Assembly: GCA_005405945.1 (NCBI GenBank)
Contig: BJHW01000001.1
Location: 4,278,001 to 4,342,000 of the forward strand
Direction of reading: 5' to 3'
DNA length: 64,000 nucleotides
Source: Streptomyces violaceusniger
Lineage (GTDB): Bacteria > Actinomycetota > Actinomycetes > Streptomycetales > Streptomycetaceae
A model generated the notes under the pieces. That model ran no database searches. It had not been told where the DNA came from and saw nothing but the letters and a program-made list of their open reading frames with translations. How positions within the stretch are numbered: the stretch's first letter is position 1; each line of letters begins with the position of its first letter. The position numbers and the translations under genes are program-made. Of the stretch, positions 51,217-59,849 are shown piece after piece.

Positions 51217-52137
51217 TCAGCGCCGTTTGGGCAGCGCCACCGTCATCAGGTCCTGGGCGACCGTGAGCTCGCCGTCGAACCCCGCGTCCCGCGCCTGGCG
51301 CTCGAACTCGGAGGGGTCGCCGTAGCGCTGCGAGAAGTGCGTCAGCACCAGGTGCCGCACCCCCGCCCCGGCCGCGAGCCGGGCCGCCTGCCCGGCGGTC
51401 AGATGCCCGTACTCGACCGCCAGGGCCTCGTCCTCGTCCAGGAAGGTCGACTCGATGACCAGCAGATCGCACCCCTGCGCCAGCGCGTCGGCGCCGTCGC
51501 ACAGCCGGGTGTCCATGATGAACGCGAAGCGCTGCCCCCGGCGCACCTCGCTGACCTCCTCGATCGCCACCGTGCGCCCCTCGATCTCCAGCGCCCGCTC
51601 CCGCTGGAGCCGGCCGATGTCCGGGCCCCGGACGCCGAGCGCGCCGAGCCGCTCGGGCAGCATCCTGCGGCCGTCCGGTTCGATCAGGCGATAGCCGTAC
51701 GACTCGACGGGGTGCGAGAGCCGGACCGCCTCCAGCGTGTACGCAGGGGTGTGGGCCAGCACCGCGCCGTCACCGGCGACCGGCTCCTCGGCCAGCGCCA
51801 CCGTCTCGCGGTAGGCGGTCGCGTAGCGCAGCCGCTCGAAGAACCGCTGTCCGCTCGCCGGGTAGTGGGCGGTCACGCGGTGCGGCACCCGGTCGAGGTT
51901 GATCCGCTGGATCACCCCGGCCAGGCCCAGGGAGTGGTCCCCGTGGAAGTGGGTGACACAGATCCGGTCGATGTCATGGGCGGCGACCCCGGCCCTCAGC
52001 ATCTGGCGCTGGGTGCCCTCGCCGGGGTCGAACAGCAGACCCTCGCCGTCCCAGCGCAGCAGATAGCCGTTGTGGTTGCGGTGCCGGGTCGGCACCTGGC
52101 TGGCGGTGCCGAGGACGATCAGTTCCCTCGCGGACAA
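51217..52137 (-). CDS. rnz: Ribonuclease Z
   Basis: 306 residues starting at TTG 52137, three bases from the HIT gene stop; the residues after it (SARELIVLGTASQVPTRHRN) match the normal N-terminus, so TTG is accepted. Metallo-beta-lactamase fold with THFHGDHSLGL (HxHxDH), later YGYRLIEPDGRRM and the C-terminal VLTHFSQRYGDPSEFERQA. It cuts the 3' trailer of tRNA precursors. Coupled to the HIT-family gene. Confidence 0.95.
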   Translation of the reverse strand: MSARELIVLGTASQVPTRHRNHNGYLLRWDGEGLLFDPGEGTQRQMLRAGVAAHDIDRICVTHFHGDHSLGLAGVIQRINLDRVPHRVTAHYPASGQRFFERLRYATAYRETVALAEEPVAGDGAVLAHTPAYTLEAVRLSHPVESYGYRLIEPDGRRMLPERLGALGVRGPDIGRLQRERALEIEGRTVAIEEVSEVRRGQRFAFIMDTRLCDGADALAQGCDLLVIESTFLDEDEALAVEYGHLTAGQAARLAAGAGVRHLVLTHFSQRYGDPSEFERQARDAGFDGELTVAQDLMTVALPKRR

Positions 52138-52140
52138 GGG

Positions 52141-52527
52141 TTATCCGGGGGGCCAGTTGAGCCCGCGGCCGCCCAGGACGTGGGCATGCGCGTGGAAGAC
52201 GGTCTGACCGGCGCCGGAGCCGGTGTTGAACACCACCCGGTAGCCCGTCTCGTCGAGCTTCTCATCGGCGGCGACCGCGCCCGCCTCGCACAGCACATCC
52301 GCGGTGATCTGCGGTTCGGCCGCCGCGAGGGAGGCCGCGTCCGGGTAGTGCGCCTTGGGAATCACCAGAACGTGAGTGGGCGCCTGGGGGTTTATGTCCC
52401 GGAAGGCGACGGTGGTGTCCGTCTCGCGGACGACGGTGGCCGGCACCTCCCCCGACACAATCTTGCAGAACAGGCAGTCGGCCTGCGGTTCTCCCGCCAC
52501 CGGTGGCTCCTCACGGATCGTCGGCAC
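52141..52527 (-). CDS. HIT-family (HINT-like) nucleotide-binding protein
   Basis: 128 residues. DCLFCKIVSGEVPATVVRET gives the N-terminal CxxC-like start; HVLVIPKAHYPD and the C-terminal histidine triad FHAHAHVLGGRGL (HxHxH) identify a HINT-type purine nucleotide phosphoramidase or hydrolase. Cytoplasmic. Followed within 4 bp by rnz. Confidence 0.95.
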   Translation of the reverse strand: MPTIREEPPVAGEPQADCLFCKIVSGEVPATVVRETDTTVAFRDINPQAPTHVLVIPKAHYPDAASLAAAEPQITADVLCEAGAVAADEKLDETGYRVVFNTGSGAGQTVFHAHAHVLGGRGLNWPPG

Positions 52528-52577
52528 GTACGGTCCGGATGGTACCGGGAGGGCCTGCCGACGGAAGCGATCGCGGG

Positions 52578-53366
52578 CTATTCGCTCCGACCACCGCCCC
52601 CGGTGCCGCCCTTACCGTCGTCACCGGCGCCGTTGTCGGCACCGACCTGGCCGGCGCCGCCCTCGGTGGACGGGTGCTCCCAGGGGTGGCTGCGGGTCGG
52701 CTCGGGAGCCTCCGTGGTCCGGTGCTCCCAGGGGTGGCTGCGGGTCGGCTCAGGGGCCTCGGTCGTCCGGTGCTCCCAAGGGTGGCTGCGGGTCGGCTCA
52801 GGGGCCTCCGTGGTCCGGTGCTCCCAGGGCTGACTTCGGGTCGGCCGGGGGCTCTCGGTGTCCCGGCCGCCGCCCTGGCACTCCCCGATCACATTCGCCT
52901 CGAAGACCTTCCGGCCGTCCACCTGTCCGGTCAAGTCGCCCCGGACGCAGTGGTCTTCCCGGACGTAGGTGACCCGGCCCTTGATCCGGACGTCCTTGTC
53001 GTTGTCGGTCCTGCCGTGGCAGTCCACCCGTGCGTCGGTCTCCCCGGCCCGCTCGCTCTGCGAGGGCGAAGCGGCACCCGCCGTACGGCCGTGCCTGAAC
53101 TCGGCGTTGCAGCTCATCCAGCGGACGCCGACACCGCCCCGCTCCAGCGCCTCGGTGGCGACCTGGTCCGTGGTGATCGCGACCGTCACGGAGCTGATAC
53201 CGCCGCCCGTGGGCTCACAGGCGGTCACCGCGACCGCCGCCGCGCCTGCCGCCGCTACGGCGAAGAGCGTCCGTCCCCGTCCTGTCTGCCGTGCCTGCCG
53301 TCCCCGTCCTGTCTGCCGTGCCTGCCGTCCCCGTCGTGCCTGCCTTGCCTGGCTCAATACCCCCAT
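52578..53366 (-). CDS. Lipoprotein with 16-residue C-terminal tandem repeats
   Basis: About 262 residues if read from ATG 53366; the early part repeats ARQTGRGRQ, so the true start may be later, near RTLFAVAAAGAAAVAVTAC, whose VTAC is a lipobox. Mature domain: VTVAITTDQVATEALERGGV, RWMSCNAEF and CVRGDLTGQVDGRKVFEANV with conserved cysteines. The tail has four to five copies of a TEAPEPTRSHPWEHRT unit (48-bp repeats, 52670-52840) and ends Gly-rich. Surface-anchored; function unknown. Homologues between HIT and rsmE genes exist in other Streptomyces, as I recall, without the repeats. Confidence 0.78.
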   Translation of the reverse strand: MGVLSQARQARRGRQARQTGRGRQARQTGRGRTLFAVAAAGAAAVAVTACEPTGGGISSVTVAITTDQVATEALERGGVGVRWMSCNAEFRHGRTAGAASPSQSERAGETDARVDCHGRTDNDKDVRIKGRVTYVREDHCVRGDLTGQVDGRKVFEANVIGECQGGGRDTESPRPTRSQPWEHRTTEAPEPTRSHPWEHRTTEAPEPTRSHPWEHRTTEAPEPTRSHPWEHPSTEGGAGQVGADNGAGDDGKGGTGGGGRSE

Positions 53367-53519
53367 GGGGGTAGGTTCCCATCGGCCGGCGCGCACCGGA
53401 AGGCCGTCCTCGGCCAGGTGCGGACGTGCCCGACGAGGGCGCCGGAGGGGTCTCTCATCCCCCCGACGAGGCCCCGGAAGGGTCTCTCATCCCCAGGCGA
53501 GGGGCCTCGGAGGGACCTT

Positions 53520-54263
53520 TCACCCCCAGCGGCCGGTGCGGCCGAGCAGCAGCGCGGCGGCCGCCGTTCCGGCCGTGGAGGTGCGCAGCACGCTCGGGCC
53601 CAGCCGGTACGGCCGCGCGCCCACCTCGGCGAAGGCCGCCAACTCCTCGGGGGACACGCCCCCTTCGGGCCCGACCACCAGCACGATCCCGCCGTTCGCG
53701 GGCAGTTGGGCCGTCGCGAGCGGTTCCCCGCCCTCCTCGTGGAGCACGGCCGCGAAATCGGCTTCGGCGAGAAGTCGGGCAACCTGCCGGGTCGTCATCG
53801 CGTCCGTGACCTCGGGGAAGGTCAGCCGACGGGACTGCTTGCCCGCCTCGCGCGCGGTCGACCGCCACTTGCCGAGCGCCTTGAGGCCGCGCTCGCCCTT
53901 CCACTGGGTGATGCAGCGGGCGGCCGACCACGGCACGACGGCGTCCACGCCGGTCTCCGTCATGGTCTCCACCGCCAGCTCGCCCCGGTCGCCCTTGGGC
54001 AGCGCCTGGACGACGGTGATCCTCGGGTCCGGGGCCGTCTCCCGGCGCACCTCGTCCACCACGACCTCCAGCCGGTCCTTGCCCTCGACGGCCGCCACGG
54101 TGCCCTGGACGCCCGTACCGTGACCGTCCGTCAGCACCACCGGCTCACCGACGCGCAGCCGTCTTACGGACACCGCGTGGCGTCCCTCAGGGCCCTCCAG
54201 CCAGACCCGAGCCCCCGCGGCCGCCCCCGCCAGGGAGTCGGCCACGAACACCGGGGCGGTCAC
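53520..54263 (-). CDS. rsmE: 16S rRNA m3U1498 methyltransferase
   Basis: 247 residues from GTG 54263, which overlaps the previous gene's stop (GTGA). N-terminal PUA-like domain with VRRLRVGEPVVLTDGHG, then the SPOUT knot: ITVVQALPKGDRGELAVETM, WSAARCITQWKGERGLKALG, EAGKQSRRLTFPEV, VLVVGPEGGVSPEELAAF and RLGPSVLRTSTAGTAAAALL. It methylates U1498 of 16S rRNA. Neighbours are the nitronate monooxygenase-like gene upstream and a lipoprotein gene downstream. Confidence 0.95.
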   Translation of the reverse strand: MTAPVFVADSLAGAAAGARVWLEGPEGRHAVSVRRLRVGEPVVLTDGHGTGVQGTVAAVEGKDRLEVVVDEVRRETAPDPRITVVQALPKGDRGELAVETMTETGVDAVVPWSAARCITQWKGERGLKALGKWRSTAREAGKQSRRLTFPEVTDAMTTRQVARLLAEADFAAVLHEEGGEPLATAQLPANGGIVLVVGPEGGVSPEELAAFAEVGARPYRLGPSVLRTSTAGTAAAALLLGRTGRWG

Positions 54264-55351
54264 GACACCGCACCCCACTGGGGCTGAAGGCCCACCGCGG
54301 CCCGCGCCGCGTCGAGTTCCACCGCGAGCGTCTCCACCAGCCGCGCGGCGGGCAGCTCACGCGCCAACCGGTGGCCCTGCCCGGCCCACAGCGCCATCCC
54401 CTGGGGGTCACCCGCCTTCGCGGCCGCCTTACGGAGGCCGGAGGTCATGTGGTGCAGCTGGGGGTAGGCGGCGGGCGCGTACGGGCCGTGCTCGCGCATG
54501 AAGCGGTTGACCAGGCCCCGGGCCGGGCGCCCGGAGAAGGCCCGGGTCAGCTCGGTGCGGCCGAACAGCGGGTCCGTCATCGCCTGCTTGTGCAGGGCGT
54601 TCGCCCCGGACTCGGGGCACACCAGGAACGCGGTCCCCAGCTGGGCCGCGACCGCGCCCGCGGCCAGCGCGGCGGCGATCTGCGCACCGCGCATCATCCC
54701 GCCCGCCGCGATGATCGGGATCTGGACGTACTCGCGGACCAGCGTGATCAGCGACAGCAGCCCGAGCCCGACACCCATCCCGTCCGCGGCCGGGTCGTTG
54801 CTGTACGTGCCCTGGTGGCCGCCGGCCTCCACGCCCTGCACACAGACGGCGTCGGCGCCCGCCCACTGGGCGGTCTGCGCCTCGACGGGCGAGGTCACGG
54901 TCACGACCGTACGGGTGCCGACCTTGGCGAGGGCGTCGAGAACGGCGCGGGTCGGGCAGCCGAAGGTGAACGAGACGACCGGGACCGGGTTGTCGAGGAG
55001 CACGGCGAGCTTGGCGTCGTACGCGTCGTCCGAGCCCGACTCCGGGTCGCCCAGCGAGGTCTCGTACCAGGCCGCCTCGCCCGCGAGCCGCTCGCCGTAG
55101 GCCGCGACGGCGGCCGGGTCGGGGTTGGGCGGCTGCGGCATGAACAGATTGATGCCGAAGGGCCGGCCGGTCAGCCCCCGCAGCTGTTTGATCTCCTCAT
55201 ACATCGCCTCCGGCGTCTTGTAGCCGGCGGCGAGGAAACCGAGGCCACCGGCCTCGGAGACAGTGGCGGCGAGCTGCGGGCAGGAGGCTCCACCCGCCAT
55301 CGGCGCCTGCACGATCGGGTACCGGTAAAGATCGGTCAGCGCGGAGGACAT
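54260..55351 (-). CDS. Nitronate monooxygenase-like FMN oxidoreductase
   Basis: 363 residues from ATG 55351. TIM-barrel flavoprotein: YPIVQAPMAGGASCPQLAAT, SEAGGLGFLAAGYKTPEAMY, GRPFGINLFMPQPP, CPTRAVLDALAKVGTRTVVT, ADAVCVQGVEAGGHQGTY (catalytic His in GGH), IIAAGGMMRGAQIAAALAAG and LGTAFLVCPESGA. This is the 2-nitropropane dioxygenase family, which detoxifies propionate 3-nitronate. Overlaps rsmE (GTGA). Confidence 0.92.
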   Translation of the reverse strand: MSSALTDLYRYPIVQAPMAGGASCPQLAATVSEAGGLGFLAAGYKTPEAMYEEIKQLRGLTGRPFGINLFMPQPPNPDPAAVAAYGERLAGEAAWYETSLGDPESGSDDAYDAKLAVLLDNPVPVVSFTFGCPTRAVLDALAKVGTRTVVTVTSPVEAQTAQWAGADAVCVQGVEAGGHQGTYSNDPAADGMGVGLGLLSLITLVREYVQIPIIAAGGMMRGAQIAAALAAGAVAAQLGTAFLVCPESGANALHKQAMTDPLFGRTELTRAFSGRPARGLVNRFMREHGPYAPAAYPQLHHMTSGLRKAAAKAGDPQGMALWAGQGHRLARELPAARLVETLAVELDAARAAVGLQPQWGAVS

Positions 55352-55430
55352 GGCCACATCGTGTCATGCCCTCCGCACCGGATCACCACCGGATCAAGGG
55401 CGCCGCGAGCCGATTCCCGGCCGAAGCGCC

Positions 55431-55633
55431 TGAGCGCTCCGCTGGAAGTGCCGCGGTGCGTCGTCGGCCGCCTGCGGCGCCGTCGTGGCTGGTCCCACGC
55501 GGCGCAGCCGCATATCGACACAGCCGCGGCGCAGCCGCATATCGACACAGCCGCGGCGCAGCCGCACATCGACACGGCCCCGCGCCTCCGGGGCGCTGCC
55601 GAACAGTAGCGGACTTCCTCCGACCTGCTCAGC
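55431..55633 (+). repeat. Family B repeat copy 2 with inserted triplication
   Basis: Homologous to 46585-46747 in opposite orientation: GCGCTCCGCTGGAAGTGCCG near its left end and TAGCGGACTTCCTCCGACCT near its right end. It carries three tandem 27-bp units at its centre where copy 1 has one. A 16-bp direct repeat, CCCGGCCGAAGCGCCT, flanks the block on the left (55416-55431) and reappears at 55717-55732. Confidence 0.8.
55498..55578. repeat. Three 27-bp tandem repeats
   Basis: Units at 55498-55524, 55525-55551 and 55552-55578, each starting CGCGGCGCAGCCGCATATCG; units 1 and 2 are identical and unit 3 differs at two bases. The GCGGCGCAGCCGC core is a near-palindrome that also occurs at 586-598 and, changed, near 61266. 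Confidence 0.9.
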
Positions 55634-55685
55634 GTCCGTTGAACGCATCCTTCAGCCGCGAGAACAGCCCTTGCTGGCCCGGCTT
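55629..55685 (-). pseudogene. Duplicated 3' end of dnaJ
   Basis: On the minus strand this stretch encodes KPGQQGLFSRLKDAFNGR and a TGA stop, exactly the C-terminal 18 residues of the dnaJ gene, whose real end lies about 100 bp upstream in reading direction. Several bases differ from the true dnaJ end, all silent. The bases just before it would read PEECG, unlike the local dnaJ, so the fragment may come from a second dnaJ paralogue elsewhere in the genome. Confidence 0.8.
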
Positions 55686-55730
55686 GCCGCACTCCTCCGG
55701 GGGCCAACCCCGTACCCCCGGCCGAAGCGC

Positions 55731-56864
55731 CTACCGCCCGTTGAACGCATCCTTCAACCGCGAGAACAGCCCCTGCTGCCCCGGCTTGAACTCGCCGGTC
55801 GGGCGTTCCTCGCCGCGCAGCTTGGACAGCCGTCGCAGCAGTTCCTCCTGCTCCGGGTCCAGCTTGGTCGGGGTGGTCACCTCGACGTGCACGATCAGGT
55901 CGCCCCGGCCGCCGCCCCGCAGATGGGTGACGCCGCGCTGGTGCAGCGGGATCGACTGGCCGGACTGGGTGCCGGGCCGGATGTCGACCTCCTCCAGGCC
56001 GTCCAGCGTCTCCAGCGGCACCTTGGTGCCCAGCGCCGCCGCCGTCATCGGGATCGTCACCGTGCAGTGCATGTCGTCGCCGCGCCGCTGGAAGACCGGG
56101 TGCGGGAGCTCGTGGATCTCCACGTACAGGTCGCCCGCCGGGCCGCCGCCCGGTCCGACCTCGCCCTCACCGGCCAGCTGGATCCTGGTGCCGTTGTCCA
56201 CACCGGCGGGGATCTTCACCGTAAGGGTGCGCCGCGAGCGGATCCGGCCGTCGCCCGCGCACTCCGGGCACGGGGTCGGCACCACGGTGCCGAAGCCCTG
56301 GCACTGGGGGCACGGCCGCGAGGTCATGACCTGGCCCAGGAAGGACCGCGTCACCTGGGAGACCTCACCGCGGCCACGGCACATGTCACAGGTCTGCGCC
56401 GAGGTGCCCGGCGCCGCGCCCTCGCCGCTGCACGTCGTGCAGACGACCGCGGTGTCGACCTGGATGTCCTTGGTGGTGCCGAACGCGGCCTCGCTGAGCT
56501 CCACGTCCAGGCGGATCATCGCGTCCTGACCGCGCCGGGTCCTGGAGCGCGGACCGCGCTGCGACGCGGTGCCGAAGAACGCGTCCATGATGTCGGAGAA
56601 GTTGCCGAAACCCGCGCCGAAGCCGCCGGCGCCACCGCCGCCCGGCCCGGCGTTCGGGTCCCCGCCCAGGTCGTAGACCTGCTTCTTCTGCGGGTCCGAC
56701 AGGACCTCGTAAGCGGCGTTGATCTCCTTGAACCGCTCCTGGGTCTTCGGATCCGGGTTCACGTCCGGATGCAGCTCGCGGGCGAGCCGCCGGAATGCCT
56801 TCTTGATCTGGTCCTGCGAGGCATCACGAGGCACGCCCAGGACTGCGTAGTAGTCCGTCGCCAC
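55731..56864 (-). CDS. dnaJ: Chaperone protein DnaJ
   Basis: 377 residues. J domain with the HPD motif (ELHPDVNPDPK), Gly-rich region (GPGGGGAGGFGAGFG), four zinc-binding CxxCxGxG units (CTTCSGEG, CDMCRGRG, CPQCQGFG, CPECAGDG) and a substrate-binding C-terminal domain ending LFSRLKDAFNGR. Co-chaperone that stimulates DnaK ATPase. Stop of hrcA and start of dnaJ are adjacent, so both are one operon, here under the CIRCE site upstream of hrcA. Confidence 0.97.
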   Translation of the reverse strand: MATDYYAVLGVPRDASQDQIKKAFRRLARELHPDVNPDPKTQERFKEINAAYEVLSDPQKKQVYDLGGDPNAGPGGGGAGGFGAGFGNFSDIMDAFFGTASQRGPRSRTRRGQDAMIRLDVELSEAAFGTTKDIQVDTAVVCTTCSGEGAAPGTSAQTCDMCRGRGEVSQVTRSFLGQVMTSRPCPQCQGFGTVVPTPCPECAGDGRIRSRRTLTVKIPAGVDNGTRIQLAGEGEVGPGGGPAGDLYVEIHELPHPVFQRRGDDMHCTVTIPMTAAALGTKVPLETLDGLEEVDIRPGTQSGQSIPLHQRGVTHLRGGGRGDLIVHVEVTTPTKLDPEQEELLRRLSKLRGEERPTGEFKPGQQGLFSRLKDAFNGR

Positions 56865-57881
56865 TTACGACTCCGCCAGGATCTGTCCGACGTAACGTGC
56901 CACTGCGCGTACCGCTCCCATCGTTCCGGGGTAGTCCATGCGGGTCGGTCCGACCACGCCGAGTTTGGCGACCGCCTCGTCGCCGGAACCGTAACCGACC
57001 GCGACGACCGAGGTGGCGTTGAGCCCCTCGTGAGCATTCTCATGCCCGATTCGCACGGTCATGCCCGAGTCCTTGGCCTCGCCCAGCAGCTTGAGGAGGA
57101 CCACATGCTCCTCGAGTGCCTCCAGAACGGGCCGGATCGTCAGGGGGAAATCATGCACGAAACGCGTGAGGTTCGCGGTGCCGCCGATCATCAGCCGCTC
57201 CTCGGTCTCCTCCACGAGCGTCTCGAGCAAGGTCGACAGTACGATCGAGACGGTCCCCCGGTCCTCCTGTTCGAAGGACTCCGGAAGATCCTGCACCAAT
57301 TGCGGCACATCCGCGAAACGCCGTCCCACGACCCGGCTGTTGAGCCGGGCGCGCAGATCGGCGAGCGAATCCTCGGTGACCGGGGCGGGGCAGTCGACCA
57401 TGCGCTGCTCCACCCGGCCGGTGTCGGTGATCAGCACCAGCATCACCCGGGCCGGGGCCAGCGGGAGCAGCTCCACATGGCGCACCGTCGAACGGGTCAG
57501 CGACGGATACTGCACCACCGCCACCTGCCGGGTCAGCTGCGCCAGCAGCCGGACCGTGCGCCCCACCACATCGTCGAGGTCGACCGCGCCGTCCAGGAAG
57601 TTCTGGATGGCCCGCCGCTCCGGGCTGGACAGCGGCTTGACTCCGGCCAGCTTGTCCACGAACAGGCGATAGCCCTTGTCCGTGGGGATCCGCCCGGCGC
57701 TCGTATGCGGCTGGGCGATGAAGCCCTCGTCCTCCAAGGCGGCCATGTCGTTACGCACCGTGGCCGGGGAGACCCCCAGCCGGTGCCGCTCGGTGAGCGC
57801 CTTGGAGCCGACCGGCTCCTCCGTCCCCACATAGTCCTGGACAATGGCACGCAGCACCTCGAGTCTGCGTTCGCTGAGCAC
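56865..57881 (-). CDS. hrcA: Heat-inducible transcription repressor HrcA
   Basis: 338 residues from GTG 57881 (VLSERRLEVLRAIVQDYVGT), with GGAGG at suitable spacing; this also matches the usual length. Winged helix part: TVRNDMAALEDEGFIAQPHT then SAGRIPTDKGYRLFVDKL. GAF-like middle and C-terminal region: LTRFVHDFPLTIRPVLEALE, GLNATSVVAVGYGSG and GPTRMDYPGTMGAVRAVARY. It binds CIRCE elements and represses chaperone genes, aided by GroEL. A CIRCE-like site lies 42 bp upstream, so it is probably autoregulated. Confidence 0.96.
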   Translation of the reverse strand: MLSERRLEVLRAIVQDYVGTEEPVGSKALTERHRLGVSPATVRNDMAALEDEGFIAQPHTSAGRIPTDKGYRLFVDKLAGVKPLSSPERRAIQNFLDGAVDLDDVVGRTVRLLAQLTRQVAVVQYPSLTRSTVRHVELLPLAPARVMLVLITDTGRVEQRMVDCPAPVTEDSLADLRARLNSRVVGRRFADVPQLVQDLPESFEQEDRGTVSIVLSTLLETLVEETEERLMIGGTANLTRFVHDFPLTIRPVLEALEEHVVLLKLLGEAKDSGMTVRIGHENAHEGLNATSVVAVGYGSGDEAVAKLGVVGPTRMDYPGTMGAVRAVARYVGQILAES

Positions 57882-57922
57882 CCCGCGCACCTCCAGTCCA
57901 GCGGTCTCATCAGGTCGTCCGC

Positions 57923-57949
57923 CTGGCACTCACCGGGCACGAGTGCCAG
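57923..57949 (-). promoter_or_regulatory. CIRCE-like element upstream of hrcA
   Basis: CTGGCACTC-N9-GAGTGCCAG: perfect 9-bp arms with a 9-base spacer, containing the CIRCE core GCACTC-N9-GAGTGC. Confidence 0.85.
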
Positions 57950-58044
57950 AACCCCTCCGCCAGTGTACGGCGGGGTGCGGTGGCATGGGCAAGAGCCGAC
58001 GCTGGCAGCAACTCTCCCCATCCCCGTTGAGCTAGCGTCGCGGT

Positions 58045-58779
58045 ATGGAGACGTGTTGGGAAGAGGCGGGCTGGGAGCGACTCGCGCCCGGTGTGGCCCG
58101 CCGTCGGATGCCGGAGTGGGACGAGACGGTCGGCGTGGTCGTCGGCCGGACCGACATCCTGGTCGTGGACACCGGCGCGACCCTGCGCGCCGGGGCCGAG
58201 CTGCGCTCCGGGATCACCCGGCTGACCGGCCGCCGCCCCACCCGGATCGCGCTCACCCATCCGCACTTCGACCACGTCCTGGGCTCGGCCGCCTTCGCGG
58301 GCTGCGAGGTCTACGGCGCCATGGGCCTGGACGAGCTGCTGCGCCGTGAGCGGGAGACGCTGCGCGAGGACGCGATCCGCCACGGGGTGGGCCGGGACGC
58401 CGCCACCGAGGCCGTGGACCATCTGGTCTCCCCGCACCACCTGGTCTGCGGGGAGCTCAGCCTCGACCTCGGCGGCCGTACGGTGCTGCTGGCCAATGTG
58501 GGGCCCGGCCACACCGCCCATGACCTGGCCGTCCTGGTGCCCGGCCGGCCCGAGGTGGTCTTCTGCGGCGATCTGGTGGAGGAGTCCGGCACGCCCCAGG
58601 CCGGGCCCGACGCGATCCCCGGCCACTGGCCCGCCGCGCTCGACCGGCTGCTCGCCCTCGGCGGCGCGGACGCCCGGTACGTCCCGGGGCACGGTTCCGT
58701 GGTGGACGCCGCGTTCGTACGGGCCCAACGCGACGAACTGGCGGCCCGCTTCGGCGTGTCCGGCTCACCGTCGCTCTAG
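58045..58779 (+). CDS. Metallo-beta-lactamase-fold hydrolase
   Basis: 244 residues, ATG 58045. Motif IALTHPHFDHVLGSAAFAGC (HxHxDH), NVGPGHTAHDLAVLVPG with the second His, VVFCGDLVEESG and YVPGHGSVVDAAFV. This resembles glyoxalase II or other small MBL hydrolases. No catalytic substrate can be named. Divergent from hrcA. Its stop codon lies inside a 12-bp tandem repeat. Confidence 0.92.
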   Translation: METCWEEAGWERLAPGVARRRMPEWDETVGVVVGRTDILVVDTGATLRAGAELRSGITRLTGRRPTRIALTHPHFDHVLGSAAFAGCEVYGAMGLDELLRRERETLREDAIRHGVGRDAATEAVDHLVSPHHLVCGELSLDLGGRTVLLANVGPGHTAHDLAVLVPGRPEVVFCGDLVEESGTPQAGPDAIPGHWPAALDRLLALGGADARYVPGHGSVVDAAFVRAQRDELAARFGVSGSPSL

Positions 58780-58824
58780 TCGTTCGCCTAGTCGTTCGCT
58801 TAGCCGTTCGCCTACTCGTTCGCC
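58777..58824. repeat. Four 12-bp tandem repeats at a gene end
   Basis: TAGTCGTTCGCC, TAGTCGTTCGCT, TAGCCGTTCGCC and TACTCGTTCGCC in a row. The first TAG is the stop codon of the MBL gene, so the array is made of stop-carrying copies of its last bases. Confidence 0.85.
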
Positions 58825-58875
58825 CGGTTGTGTGCCTGCGGGAGCGGGTGGCCGTCGCGCGCTATCGTCATCCGG

Positions 58876-59696
58876 ATGCGACAGTACGACCCGGACCTGA
58901 CCCCGCCCTGGAAGCGGCAGCGGCCCGCCCCGAGGTCCCCGCCGAACCGGACCTCGTCGTGGAGGAGGTCACCACCGGATTCTGTGGTGCCGTGATCCGC
59001 TGCGAGAAGACCGCCCAGGGTCCGACGGTCACTCTGGAGGACCGCTTCGGCAAACATCGCGTCTTCCCCATGGAGCCGCGCGGTTTTCTGCTCGAGGGGC
59101 GTGTCGTCACCCTCGTACGCCCGCGCGTGGCGGCCCCCGGTGCTCCCCGGCGCACGGCCTCGGGGTCGATCGCCGTTCCGGGAGCCCGTGCGAGGGTCGC
59201 CCGCGCGGGGCGCATCTATGTCGAGGGGCGCCATGACGCGGAGCTGGTCGAGCGGGTCTGGGGCGACGATCTGCGCATCGAGGGCGTCGTCGTGGAATAC
59301 CTGGAGGGCGTCGACGACCTGCCCGCCATCGTCGACGGCTTCTCCCCCGGTCCGGACGCCCGGCTCGGCGTCCTCGTCGACCATCTGGTGACGGGCTCCA
59401 AGGAGTCCCGTATCGCCGCCGAGGTCACCGGCGAGCATGTGCTGGTCCTCGGCCACCCCTACATCGACATCTGGGAGGCCGTGAAGCCGTCCTCCGTCGG
59501 CATCCCGGCGTGGCCGACGGTGCCGCACGGCCAGGACTGGAAGAAGGGCGTCTGCCGCGCCCTGGGCTGGCCGGAAAACACCGGGGCCGCCTGGCAGCGG
59601 ATCCTGTCCTCGGTCCACTCCTACAAGGATCTCCAGCCGGAGCTGTTGGGGAGGGTCGAGGAATTGATCGACTTCGTGACGGCCCCACAGGGCTGA
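58876..59696 (+). CDS. DUF3097 protein, frameshifted
   Basis: ATG 58876 opens MRQYDPDLTPPWKRQRPAP, the usual start of this actinobacterial family, but the frame is lost at CCCC 58928-58931. The rest (EVPAEPDLVVEEVTTGFCGA, VTLEDRFGKHRVFPMEPRGF, RIYVEGRHDAELVERVWGDD, VVVEYLEGVDDLPAIVDGF and GHPYIDIWEAVKPSSVGIPA) reads in another frame; one added C gives 273 residues. DUF3097 has a TOPRIM-like GRHDAELVERVWGDD pattern. Function unknown; conserved beside hemW and hrcA. The break is likely a base-calling error. Confidence 0.88.
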
Positions 59697-59790
59697 CGGC
59701 CGCTGTAAGGAGCTGATGGCCTCCGTAAGGGGCTGATGGCCTCCGTAAGGGCTTAATGGCTCCCGTAGGGCTGCGGCCCCCGCAAGGGCT
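59692..59790. repeat. Degenerate 20-bp tandem repeats after DUF3097 gene
   Basis: Four to five copies of a GCTGATGGCCTCCGTAAGGG-like unit start right at the stop codon of the DUF3097 gene, the last ones diverged. The tract ends before the hemW stop at 59850. Confidence 0.75.
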
Positions 59791-59849
59791 GACGGCTCCT
59801 GTTCAGGCCCGCGTGAGGGCTTCCGTATCGGCCCTCTGACGGCCCCGCC

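Noticed and set aside
55498..55578. CRISPR array
   Set aside because: The three 27-bp units are directly adjacent with no spacers, and no cas genes are present.
55485..58349. A 954-residue plus-strand frame opposite dnaJ and hrcA
   Set aside because: Antisense shadow over two well-conserved genes; it also runs across intergenic repeats, which no real gene would do.
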